Assembly: GCF_002807015.1 (NCBI RefSeq)
Contig: NZ_NIPO01000001.1
Location: 1,155,958 to 1,219,957, forward strand
Source: Avrilella dinanensis
GTDB lineage: Bacteria; Bacteroidota; Bacteroidia; Flavobacteriales; Flavobacteriaceae
Direction of reading: 5' to 3'
DNA length: 64,000 bases
In this document: one piece after another, positions 26,757-34,395 of the stretch
Numbering within the stretch: the stretch's first letter is position 1
How the letters are laid out: the number at the start of each line of letters is the position of its first letter
Program-made: the position numbers and the translations under genes
The notes under the pieces: generated by a model
What the model was told of the DNA's origin: nothing
What the model saw: only the letters and a program-made list of their open reading frames with translations
Database searches by the model: none

Positions 26757-27569
26757 GTGAATGAACTGAAAACTATAAGAGAATATTACAAACCGATTCA
26801 ACCAGCAGTTTCGGGAAACGATTATGGGATAATCTATCAAGAAATCCAGCCAAATAAAGAAATTGAGAATTTTGTGTACTGCTTTTGGCAACTTAAAACA
26901 CAAAAAACTCTAAACCAAGATTACGATTATCGAGTGGTATCTGATGGTTGTATCGACATATTTTTTAATCATAAACAGCCAACTGAAAATTTTGTGATGG
27001 GATTTTGCCGAAAGTATACTCAGTTCCAGATTGGAAAAGAATTTGATTATATCGGTGTTCGGTTTTTGCCTTCTGCCTTTCCTCTTTTGTTCAATGTCAA
27101 TGCCAAAACTTTGAGTAATCAATCCCAAGAATTAAACAAAATCCTACCCAACTTTTCCAATTGGATTAAATCAGTAATTAAGCCTTCGGATTCTTTTGAA
27201 ACCATTACAAAAATCCTAAACGAAAAGATAATCGGATTTTCAAGAAAATCAGCTATTAACTATGACCACCGTTTTTTAGATTCACTAAACCTGATTTTTC
27301 AGAAAAACGGATATTTAGATATTGAAAAAGACTTGAATACAGGTTTAAGTCCTCGGCAACTTCGTAGAATTTTTAACTTCCATATTGGCACTACCGCCAA
27401 ATCATTTAGTAATGTTGTACGGTTTCAGCACATTTTGAATGCAAAACCCTCAAAACAAAGTCTTAAAGAAAATAAACTCTACTTTGATGTTGGATTTTTT
27501 GACCAAGCCCATTTTATTAAAAACTTTAAAACATATTATGGAGTAACACCTTCTGAAGCCTTCCGTTAA
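26757..27569 (+). CDS. AraC family transcriptional regulator (DUF6597-type sensor), cassette 8
   Basis: A 270-residue regulator. The N-terminal domain (PNKEIENFVYCFWQLKTQ, then VVSDGCIDIFFNH and GVRFLPSAFPLLF) matches the sensor found in many Bacteroidota AraC proteins. The HTH is partly degenerate in its first helix but ends with VGFFDQAHFIKNFKTYYGVTP. It starts 25 bp after the crossover and precedes a VOC gene it may regulate. Confidence 0.87.
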   Translation: MNELKTIREYYKPIQPAVSGNDYGIIYQEIQPNKEIENFVYCFWQLKTQKTLNQDYDYRVVSDGCIDIFFNHKQPTENFVMGFCRKYTQFQIGKEFDYIGVRFLPSAFPLLFNVNAKTLSNQSQELNKILPNFSNWIKSVIKPSDSFETITKILNEKIIGFSRKSAINYDHRFLDSLNLIFQKNGYLDIEKDLNTGLSPRQLRRIFNFHIGTTAKSFSNVVRFQHILNAKPSKQSLKENKLYFDVGFFDQAHFIKNFKTYYGVTPSEAFR

Positions 27570-27637
27570 GTTTGTCCGTTTTTTACAATGCTTCGATTTC
27601 TTGTCAACCTAAATTTGTAGCAACAAAATCATTGACA

Positions 27638-28087
27638 ATGAAAGCATTATTATTAACCGCATTTGTTTTACTCTTTGGAATTTCAAATGCACAAACAACG
27701 AATAAAATGAAACTTAACGCAGGAATAATTACCGAAAAACTACAGGAAACAAAGAAATTCTACACAGAAGTATTGGACTTCGGAGTAAGTTTTGAAAACG
27801 AGTTTTATCTCTTACTTCACACACCAAACAATTCTGCTGAAATCAGCTTTTTGCAACCGAACCACCCAAGCCAAAAACCTATTTTTCAATCAGCGTTTAG
27901 TGGAAAAGGTGTTTACTTAACAATTGAAGTCGAAAATGTGGATGAAGTTTACAAAGAGCTTAAAGACAAAGGAGTTCAAATAGAAATAGAAATTCGAGAC
28001 GAATCTTGGGGAGACAGACATTTTGCAATCAAAGACCCAAACGGAATTGGAATTGACATTGTAACCTACACAAAACCCGTAGAATAA
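27638..28087 (+). CDS. VOC family protein with signal peptide, cassette 8
   Basis: A 149-residue vicinal-oxygen-chelate protein. The ATG at 27638 gives a signal peptide (LLLTAFVLLFGISNAQ) followed by the fold (MKLNAGIITEKLQETKKFYT ... DRHFAIKDPNGIGIDIV), so the protein is probably exported. The longer frame from 27572 is unlikely. A TAAATTTG (27610-27617) matching the -7 consensus lies 20 bp upstream and may be its own promoter. Its stop overlaps the next start (TAATG). Confidence 0.82.
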   Translation: MKALLLTAFVLLFGISNAQTTNKMKLNAGIITEKLQETKKFYTEVLDFGVSFENEFYLLLHTPNNSAEISFLQPNHPSQKPIFQSAFSGKGVYLTIEVENVDEVYKELKDKGVQIEIEIRDESWGDRHFAIKDPNGIGIDIVTYTKPVE

Positions 28088-28305
28088 TGAAAGCGAAAAA
28101 CATTGGTATAACCATTGCTAAAAAGCTCAATGAAACTGGGGTTTTCACATTAGCTGACTTGGCAGAAATGACACCAAAAATTGCTTATCAAAAAATATGT
28201 GATAAATATCCTGAGAAGACTATTCCAAAATGTTATTATCTCTATTCTCTGCAAGGAGCTTTATTGGATTTGGATTGGCGAGAACTACGAAATGAAATAA
28301 AATAG
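28087..28305 (+). CDS. TfoX C-terminal-domain protein, cassette 8
   Basis: A 72-residue stand-alone TfoX_C domain: helix-hairpin-helix-like LNETGVFTLADLAEMTPKI, then CYYLYSLQGALLDLDWREL. TfoX/Sxy proteins regulate competence in gammaproteobacteria, but stand-alone C-terminal domains are common elsewhere and their role is unknown. It is translationally coupled to the VOC gene. Confidence 0.82.
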   Translation: MKAKNIGITIAKKLNETGVFTLADLAEMTPKIAYQKICDKYPEKTIPKCYYLYSLQGALLDLDWRELRNEIK

Positions 28306-28328
28306 GAACTGATTGAACAATAGAGCAC

Positions 28329-28457
28329 TATGCACAACATTGTGTATAAGCAATAGCGGTTTAAGTGCAAACTTGAACCGTTTTTGTGCTTAATTAGGTA
28401 TCTTGCTTTCTGAAAATTTAGTGAGTACAAATCCGCTACTGCTCATACACGAGACCG
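28329..28457 (+). other. attC-like site of cassette 8 (short class)
   Basis: Opens with TATGCACAAC, complement of the cassette start GTTGTGCATA. Arms are TGTGTATAAGCAATAGCGG and CCGCTACTGCTCATACACG. It ends at mini-cassette copy 5. Confidence 0.82.
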
Positions 28458-28585
28458 TAGCGAGGAAATCCCTTCGGGCTTCTCTCGCTACGGCTCGGGG
28501 CTTCCCACGTCAAGCACAGCCCTTCGGGACTGTCCTCGAACTTGGGTTTCACGCAAGCGAGAAACCTGCGTGAAGCCCCGAGCCG
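28458..28585 (+). repeat. 128-bp mini-cassette, copy 5 (two substitutions)
   Basis: Same as copy 1 except for two changes: TTCTCTCG for TTCCCTCG in hairpin 1 and TTCCCACG for TTCACACG at the end of the hairpin 2 left arm. Both weaken a stem by one pair or change it to a wobble. It lies between cassettes 8 and 9. Confidence 0.85.
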
Positions 28586-28660
28586 TTAGCTGTAATGCTC
28601 GAAAACGACGCTCCAAAAATATTTCTTCTAAGATGACTGTATAATTATTTTTTTTGACTA

Positions 28661-28684
28661 TTTTTGTAATGATTATTACAAAAA
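28661..28684 (+). promoter_or_regulatory. Operator palindrome upstream of the TetR gene
   Basis: A perfect 10-bp inverted repeat TTTTTGTAAT-GATT-ATTACAAAAA ends 4 bp before the TetR start. It overlaps a TATTTTTG (28659-28666) that fits the Bacteroidetes -7 consensus. This geometry suggests that the TetR protein blocks its own promoter. Confidence 0.65.
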
Positions 28685-28688
28685 TAAC

Positions 28689-29270
28689 ATGAAAGGAAGA
28701 CCAAGCATTTATTACGACAAAGAGTTAATACTCAATATTCAAAAAATATTTTGGGAAAAGGGATTTTCAGGTACTTCATTGAGCGACTTGAGTAATGCAA
28801 CTGGTGCAGGTGCAGGAAGCCTTTACAATAAATTTAAAGGTGGGAAAAAGGAATTATTCCTAAAAGCACTTGAGCAAAGAAGAGAAGACTTCAATCTGTT
28901 CAAACAAAAAATAGAAGCCAGTACGGAACCCATAGATTTAATAAAACGGTTCTTTTTGGGAATATCAAAGTCAGATAAACAAACACATTTAAGGGGTTGT
29001 ATTGTAGCAAATACACTTGTGGAAATGACATTTATAGATGAAGATTTGGAAAATGAGGCAATAAAAATATTGAAAGAAACAGAACTACTTTTTGCCCAAA
29101 CTATTGAAAAAGAACAAAGAAAAGGCAACCTAAAAACAAAAGTAAAAGCTCAAATATTAGCAAGATACCTTATCACTTTTTGGTGCGGCATAAACTCTTT
29201 GCGTAGAATATATCCTAATCAACAAATATTAAAAGAACAGATAGAATTACAATTAACAATTATAAATTAA
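28689..29270 (+). CDS. TetR/AcrR family transcriptional regulator, cassette 9
   Basis: A 193-residue regulator. The N-terminal HTH (ILNIQKIFWEKGFSGTSLSD ... GAGAGSLYNKFKGGKKELF) is typical. The C-terminal ligand domain resembles the TetR_C group found in YcdC/ComR-like proteins. It is preceded by a palindromic operator and followed 5 bp later by an SDR gene, so it probably represses that enzyme until an electrophile or quinone ligand binds. Confidence 0.9.
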   Translation: MKGRPSIYYDKELILNIQKIFWEKGFSGTSLSDLSNATGAGAGSLYNKFKGGKKELFLKALEQRREDFNLFKQKIEASTEPIDLIKRFFLGISKSDKQTHLRGCIVANTLVEMTFIDEDLENEAIKILKETELLFAQTIEKEQRKGNLKTKVKAQILARYLITFWCGINSLRRIYPNQQILKEQIELQLTIIN

Positions 29271-29275
29271 AAAAG

Positions 29276-30064
29276 ATGGATTTAAAATTAGAAAACAAAA
29301 AAGCATTTATTAGTGGTTCTACTCAAGGCATTGGTTATGCTATTGCTCAACAACTATTATCTGAAGGTGTTGATGTAACCATTAATGGAAGAAATGCAGA
29401 AAAAACAGAACTAGTAAGAATAGAACTGCAACAAAAATTTCCAAACGGAAAAGTATCTGCAATGGTAACAGATTTTTCTAAAACGGAAGAAGTTCAAAAG
29501 CTATTATCGGAAATAGAAGATTTTGATATTTTAGTAAATAACCTTGGTATATTTGAGATAAAAGATTTTCAACAAATTACGGATAACGATTGGTACAATA
29601 TTTTTGAAATCAATGTAATGAGTGGTGTTAGGTTAGCGAGAAAACTACTACCCAATATGCTGGACAAAAAATGGGGCAGAATTATTTTTATCAGCAGTGA
29701 ATCTGGTGTAAACATTCCTGAAAATATGATACATTACGGAATGACAAAAGCAGCTATGTCCGCCATAAGCAATGGTTTATCAAAGCTGACAAAAGGAACA
29801 GAAGTAACTGTAAATACAATTTTAGGTGGGCCAACCTATTCAGATGGTGTTGCCAATGTAGTAGATGCTATTGCACAAACACAGAATCTAAATGTTGAAG
29901 ATGTGAAAAATGGTATCATTCAACAAACCAATCCGCATATTCTTTTGCAAAGGTTTATAAAATCAGAAGAAATTGCTAATTTAGTAACCTATGTAGCAAG
30001 CCCATTATCTTTGGCGACTAACGGAGCAAGCTTGAGAGCCGATAGTGGCGTTCTGAAAATATAA
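29276..30064 (+). CDS. SDR family oxidoreductase, cassette 9
   Basis: A 262-residue classical short-chain dehydrogenase. The cofactor motif is GSTQGIGYA (TGxxxGIG), with NNLGI for NNAG. The catalytic Ser is in FISSESG and the Tyr/Lys pair is in HYGMTKAAM. It is in one operon with TetR. The substrate is unknown. Confidence 0.9.
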   Translation: MDLKLENKKAFISGSTQGIGYAIAQQLLSEGVDVTINGRNAEKTELVRIELQQKFPNGKVSAMVTDFSKTEEVQKLLSEIEDFDILVNNLGIFEIKDFQQITDNDWYNIFEINVMSGVRLARKLLPNMLDKKWGRIIFISSESGVNIPENMIHYGMTKAAMSAISNGLSKLTKGTEVTVNTILGGPTYSDGVANVVDAIAQTQNLNVEDVKNGIIQQTNPHILLQRFIKSEEIANLVTYVASPLSLATNGASLRADSGVLKI

Positions 30065-30071
30065 TAAGCAC

Positions 30072-30201
30072 TACAGCTAACAAGGGTTTTGCGTCAGGCG
30101 GGCTGAAGTGCAAAATTCAAGTTTTGTACTTCTATTGAAATTTGTATATTAGTTGAACGTTTCGGCTTCGAAATCCCGCCCGAACGCAAAGCCCCGAGCC
30201 G
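30072..30201 (+). other. attC-like site of cassette 9 (short class)
   Basis: Opens with TACAGCTAAC, complement of the cassette start GTTAGCTGTA. Arms contain GGTTTTGCGTCAGGCGGG and CCCGCCCGAACGCAAAGCC. It ends GCCCCGAGCCGTT, the same ten bases that end the 128-bp element, although no element is present here. Confidence 0.82.
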
Positions 30202-30236
30202 TTGTGTGCAATTTTGCGAAAAACCGATAAAATAGA

Positions 30237-30857
30237 ATGTTCCAAAATAAAACAATAATTACAATTCAACATCCTGAATCTATTCATCATACAAACGGAA
30301 TGATTGGTTCTTGGACTGATTGGGAATTGAGTAAAAAAGGAATTCAACAAGCTAAAAATATTGCCTTTAATCTCAATAAAGAAATAGAAAATAAGAAGTT
30401 TTCTATCTATTCATCAACACTCAAAAGGACAAAACAAACTGCTGAAATTATTGCAGAACAACTTAATCTAAATCCAATTTTTACAGAGTCACTAAAAGAA
30501 AGAAGTTTAGGAAAAGCAATAGGAAAATCGGTTAAATGGCTGAAAGAGAACATTGAAAATGAAGAGCTGACAATTTATGACAAATGTTTCAGTGATGCTG
30601 AATCTAGATTTGATGTTTGGCAAAGACTTCTGCCTTTCTACAAAGAAATAATAAATAATGATGAAGAAAATATTATTATTGTTTCTCACGGAGACACATT
30701 AAGTGTATTTAATATTATGTGGCTTGAATTAGACGTGAAAAATCTCAACAAAATTGACTTATATGGAATTAGTGGAGGTGTTTCTTTTTTAAGTCAAACA
30801 ACACACGGAAAAAGAATTATAAAAAGATTGAGCGATACTTCTTTTTTAACATACTAA
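30237..30857 (+). CDS. Histidine phosphatase family protein (variant active site), cassette 10
   Basis: A 206-residue phosphoglycerate-mutase-like protein. The usual RHGxT is replaced by QHPES, keeping the catalytic His but losing the phosphate-binding Arg; GSWTDWELSKKGIQQA, SSTLKRTKQTAEII and IVSHGDTLSVF are otherwise normal. A subfamily with QH..S at this place occurs in other bacteria as far as I recall, so this may be a true subfamily and not a dead enzyme. It begins 35 bp after the cassette start. Confidence 0.85.
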   Translation: MFQNKTIITIQHPESIHHTNGMIGSWTDWELSKKGIQQAKNIAFNLNKEIENKKFSIYSSTLKRTKQTAEIIAEQLNLNPIFTESLKERSLGKAIGKSVKWLKENIENEELTIYDKCFSDAESRFDVWQRLLPFYKEIINNDEENIIIVSHGDTLSVFNIMWLELDVKNLNKIDLYGISGGVSFLSQTTHGKRIIKRLSDTSFLTY

Positions 30858-30890
30858 CAAAAAAACTAAGAACTAAACAATAGAAAAATA

Positions 30891-31331
30891 ATGACAATAA
30901 TTAGAAAAATGGAAGATAAAGATGTTCTATTTTTAGCTGACATTTGGCTAAACACATCTATAATAGCTCACGATTTTATACCAAAAGATTATTGGATAAA
31001 TAACAAGTCTTTAATGATTAAAAAATATCTTCCAAATTCAGAAGTTTATGTAGCAGAGGAAACTAATAATATTTTAGGATTTATTGCATTAAGTGAAAAT
31101 TATATTGCATCAATTTTTGTAGATATAGAACAACAAGGAAAAGGAATTGGAACTTTACTTTTGAATTATGCTAAGAATTTGCGAACGGAATTAAAATTAA
31201 ACGTTTACCAAAAAAATGAGAAAAGTGTAAGCTTTTATAAATCCAAAGACTTCATAATCTTATCGGAATCAATAGACCAACCAACTTTAGAGAAGGAATA
31301 TGTTATGCAATGGAATAATTCTAAAAAATAA
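30891..31331 (+). CDS. GNAT family N-acetyltransferase, cassette 10
   Basis: A 146-residue acetyltransferase. It has IIRKMEDKDVLFLADIWL at the start, the acetyl-CoA loop QQGKGIGTLLL (Q-x-x-G-x-G) and NVYQKNEKSVSFYKSKDFI at the end. Similar proteins in this group acetylate small amines. It is the second gene of the cassette and ends 3 bp before the attC-like site. Confidence 0.9.
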   Translation: MTIIRKMEDKDVLFLADIWLNTSIIAHDFIPKDYWINNKSLMIKKYLPNSEVYVAEETNNILGFIALSENYIASIFVDIEQQGKGIGTLLLNYAKNLRTELKLNVYQKNEKSVSFYKSKDFIILSESIDQPTLEKEYVMQWNNSKK

Positions 31332-31334
31332 AAC

Positions 31335-31526
31335 TGCACACAACATCGCATTGGCAAAATGGCGGGGTAACGGCTAAGTTGAAAGTTTCTGCATATTTAT
31401 CCGCCGAATGTGTTCCACATTCAGCTTTTTTTAATAATTTAGCTTCTGTGGAAACACATCGGCTACGTTACTGCTAAATTGAACTTTCCGTCCAATTTAT
31501 CCGCCACTTCGCCAAGCTGCAAAACG
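31335..31526 (+). other. attC-like site of cassette 10 (long class)
   Basis: Opens with TGCACACAAC, complement of the cassette start GTTGTGTGCA. The outer arm ATTGGCAAAATGGCGG pairs with CCGCCACTTCGCCAAGCT, and the centre has CCGAATGTGTTCCACATTC with GTGGAAACACATCGG. Ends AAAACGTT. Confidence 0.8.
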
Positions 31527-31607
31527 TTAGTGGCAATTAGCTGGAAACCGAGAATAGTTGATAATCATGAATATTAAAAAGAACCGAAAATTCAAATATC
31601 TAGTAAG

Positions 31608-32351
31608 ATGAGAATCGCAGTAGCCCAAATAGAATCGATAAAAGGAAATATTGAGGAGAATTTAAAAACTCATTTGATTTGGATAAATAAAGCAATTCAG
31701 AACAAAGCTGATTTGGTGATTTTTCCTGAGTTGTCTGTAACTGGATACGAACCTGAGATAGCTGAGAGTCTTGCAACCAATCAAAATGATGCAAGATTAG
31801 ATGTAATACAGAATTTAAGTGATAATAATGGAATCACGATTGGAGTTGGATTGCCGACAAAAACCGAGCATGATACATTTGTAAGCATGATTATTTTTCA
31901 GCCTAAAAAGGAGCGAATCACATATTCAAAACAATATTTATATCCGCCAGAAGAGCCAATTTTTAAAGCTGGCAAAAATCCACTTGTTTTAAATTTTGAA
32001 ACAGAAGTTGTCTCCCCTGCGATTTGTTATGAGACGACTAATAAAGCACATTGCGAGTTTGCAAAACGAAATAATGCAACGATTTATATTGCAAGCGTAC
32101 TAAGTTCTATTAACGGAATTGATTCCGAATTAAAATTACTGTCTGATATAGCTAAAAATAATAGTTTGATAACATTTATGTCAAATTATGTCGGAAAATC
32201 TGGCGGGTATGATTGTGCAGGAAAATCATCGATTTGGAATGAAAAAGGAGAATTGATAGGACAACTTGGGGATAAAGAAGAAGGATTAATTATATTCGAC
32301 ACAGAATCCAAGGAAATAATAACTGCCACTAACAATGTATATAGCAAATAG
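31608..32351 (+). CDS. Carbon-nitrogen hydrolase (nitrilase superfamily), cassette 11
   Basis: A 247-residue amidase-fold enzyme with the Glu-Lys-Cys triad in FPELSVTGYEP, YSKQYLYPPEEP and SPAICYETT. Members cleave non-peptide C-N bonds or form amides. The frame runs 27 bp into the attC-like site: the last residues (ATNNVYSK) are encoded by the opening core and left arm, so recombination into a different context would not change them. It begins 81 bp after the cassette start. Confidence 0.9.
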   Translation: MRIAVAQIESIKGNIEENLKTHLIWINKAIQNKADLVIFPELSVTGYEPEIAESLATNQNDARLDVIQNLSDNNGITIGVGLPTKTEHDTFVSMIIFQPKKERITYSKQYLYPPEEPIFKAGKNPLVLNFETEVVSPAICYETTNKAHCEFAKRNNATIYIASVLSSINGIDSELKLLSDIAKNNSLITFMSNYVGKSGGYDCAGKSSIWNEKGELIGQLGDKEEGLIIFDTESKEIITATNNVYSK

Positions 32352-32450
32352 GCGGGATAGTAGTAAATTCAACGGTTACAGCCCGCTTCAACTTCATCTC
32401 GGTTTGATAGGTTTGAAGCCCGCAATCGCCTACTTGCCATATACTAAACG
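32324..32450 (+). other. attC-like site of cassette 11 (short class)
   Basis: Opens with TGCCACTAAC, complement of the cassette start GTTAGTGGCA. The arm GTATATAGCAAATAGGCGGG pairs with CCCGCAATCGCCTACTTGCC-type sequence imperfectly. It ends at mini-cassette copy 6. Confidence 0.78.
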
Positions 32451-32578
32451 TAGCGAGGAAATCCCTTCGGGCTTCCCTCGCTACGGCTCGGGGCTTCACA
32501 CGTCAAGCACAGCCCTTCGGGACTGTCCTCGAACTTGGGTTTCACGCAAGCGAGAAACCTGCGTGAAGCCCCGAGCCG
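32451..32578 (+). repeat. 128-bp mini-cassette, copy 6
   Basis: Identical to copy 1, between cassettes 11 and 12. A long leader of about 160 bp without recognisable signals separates it from the next start codon. Confidence 0.85.
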
Positions 32579-32738
32579 TTACCTGCAAGGCTAAATGATC
32601 TGACAAACCAACAGACTGACGAGACTAACAAACAGACGAAAAACCAAACCAACCAACAAAAAATCATTTCTTGCCAAATGGCAAGACTTGTTGCTTTTTA
32701 ATTCTTGTCCTTTGCAACAGAAATTAAAAACGAAAAAA

Positions 32739-33545
32739 ATGAACAAGACAATTTTTATTACAGGTGCTTCGTCAGGATTAGGAAAAGCAACTGCTAAATT
32801 ATTTGCCTCAAAAGGTTGGACAGTTATTGGAACAATGCGTAATTTCGAAAACGAAAAAAAGCTATCAGAATTAGCCAATGTGCATTTTTTGCAATTAGAC
32901 ATCTGCAATACAGAACAAATCACGGATGTTATCTCAAAAGCTGAACAAATAAGTCCGATTGATGTGTTGTTTAATAATGCAGGGTACGGACTTGGAGGCG
33001 ATTTAGAAGCCACCTCTATCTCACAAATTGAACGACAAATAAATACCAATTTATTAGGAACAATTCTTGTTACCAAAGCATTACTTCCTTATTTCAAGGA
33101 AAGAAAAAATGGTGTGATTATCTCAACAAGCTCTATCGCTGCTTACGTTCCCGAACCATTTATTGCGGTTTACGGAGCGACAAAAGCAGCTTTGGAAATG
33201 TGGACGGCAGGCATGAGTTTTGAATTAGAAAAAGTAGGTGTTTCGATTAAAACAATTGTGCCGAGCTCTATGCGAACATCTTTTTTAGGTAATGCTGAAA
33301 TGGCTTTTAAGCCAGACTATCAGGCAGATTTTAATAATTATATAGGCAAGTTAATGTCCGATACAAGTTCTGTTTCTGATACTCCTGACGACATTGCAAA
33401 GATCGTTTACAAAGCAACAACAGACGGCAAAAAACAATTGCATTATTTTGCAGGAAATGACGCTACACAGAAATACGAACGTCTAAAAAAAGAAGGTTTG
33501 GAAACCATCATAAATGATACGCAAAAACTATTCTTTGAACAATAA
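32739..33545 (+). CDS. SDR family oxidoreductase, cassette 12
   Basis: A 268-residue short-chain dehydrogenase with TGASSGLGKA at the N-terminus, NNAGYG, Ser in STSSIAAY and Tyr/Lys in VYGATKAALE. It resembles the retinol/steroid-dehydrogenase-like bacterial group. I use ATG 32739, directly at the cofactor strand; an upstream frame from 32688 is not convincing. It is followed 3 bp later by a Crp/Fnr regulator. Confidence 0.9.
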   Translation: MNKTIFITGASSGLGKATAKLFASKGWTVIGTMRNFENEKKLSELANVHFLQLDICNTEQITDVISKAEQISPIDVLFNNAGYGLGGDLEATSISQIERQINTNLLGTILVTKALLPYFKERKNGVIISTSSIAAYVPEPFIAVYGATKAALEMWTAGMSFELEKVGVSIKTIVPSSMRTSFLGNAEMAFKPDYQADFNNYIGKLMSDTSSVSDTPDDIAKIVYKATTDGKKQLHYFAGNDATQKYERLKKEGLETIINDTQKLFFEQ

Positions 33546-33548
33546 TAT

Positions 33549-34118
33549 ATGGAAGAACTTGTAAGCTATTTATTGCAATTCGGACAACTCAATCAACAGC
33601 AAATTGATTTGGTAAAAGCCAAAGCGGAAGAAAAATGCCTGCTAAAAGGTGAGTATTTTTCCGAAGCGGGAAAAGTTGCAAAACACATTGCTTTTGTGCA
33701 GGAAGGTGTTTTGATGATTTGCTATTACAACAACAAAGGCGAAGAGATTGTTCATCATTTCGTAGATGAAAATCATTTTGTGGTGGATTTAGAAAGTTTC
33801 AACCATAAAATTTTGTCTATGATTTACATACGCGCCGTTACAGATTGTCAATTGATTTCATTTTCGCACGAAAGTTTTAAAGAGCTCTCCGCAACAATTA
33901 TTGATTGGGATAAAATTATCAATAAAATTACTATAAAAACCTTGTTGGATAAAGTGAATTTAATACAACCAAAGTTGAATACTGATGCCAAAACCAGATA
34001 TTTAGATTTTTTGCAAAACTTTCCGAATTTAGCAAATAGAGTTCCACTTGTTTATATCGCCTCATATTTAGGAATTACAGCTACTTCATTGAGCAGGATT
34101 AGAAAAAATATACGATAG
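33549..34118 (+). CDS. Crp/Fnr family transcriptional regulator, cassette 12
   Basis: A 189-residue regulator with a cyclic-nucleotide-binding-like domain (LKGEYFSEAGKVAKHIAFVQ ... GEEIVHHFVDENHFV) and a C-terminal region ending VPLVYIASYLGITATSLSRI, the winged-helix recognition segment. It lacks the four Fnr cysteines. Its place after the SDR suggests that it controls this small operon. Confidence 0.9.
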   Translation: MEELVSYLLQFGQLNQQQIDLVKAKAEEKCLLKGEYFSEAGKVAKHIAFVQEGVLMICYYNNKGEEIVHHFVDENHFVVDLESFNHKILSMIYIRAVTDCQLISFSHESFKELSATIIDWDKIINKITIKTLLDKVNLIQPKLNTDAKTRYLDFLQNFPNLANRVPLVYIASYLGITATSLSRIRKNIR

Positions 34119-34156
34119 TTATAGCAAGATAAGACACCAATTATAGAAAAAGCCCA

Positions 34157-34285
34157 GCAGGTAACAATGGCTATGTGCCAGGCGGGGAACCGTCTTCGAT
34201 TGACAGATTACGGAGAGTTGAACGGTTTCGTTTCCAAAAGGACATTTTCTGGTAAAAGCCCCGCCCGGCGCATAGCCGCGAAACG
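34157..34285 (+). other. attC-like site of cassette 12 (short class, right core damaged)
   Basis: Opens with GCAGGTAAC, complement of the cassette start GTTACCTGC. Arms are GGCTATGTGCCAGGCGGGG and CCCCGCCCGGCGCATAGCC. The right end reads AAACGTCACA because the adjoining mini-cassette has lost its first 45 bases. Confidence 0.8.
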
Positions 34286-34368
34286 TCACACGTCAAGCAC
34301 AGCCCTTCGGGACTGTCCTCGAACTTGGGTTTCACGCAAGCGAGAAACCTGCGTGAAGCCCCGAGCCG
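34286..34368 (+). repeat. 128-bp mini-cassette, copy 7 (83-bp deleted form)
   Basis: Begins at base 46 of the element (TCACACGTCAAGC) and runs to its normal end. Hairpin 1 and most of the left arm of hairpin 2 are missing, so this copy should be unable to fold or excise on its own. Confidence 0.85.
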
Positions 34369-34395
34369 TTGGCAATAATTTAAAACAAAACAAAA

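Noticed and set aside
32335..32598. Open frame of 87 codons across the cassette 11 site and mini-cassette copy 6
   Set aside because: It is read-through of recombination-site DNA; the same peptide appears from each 128-bp copy that happens to be open, and it has no start context or family.
14113..34368. 128-bp repeat as an ordinary MITE with target duplication
   Set aside because: Copies lie only at attC crossovers and obey the cassette start/end rule; no direct duplications flank them.
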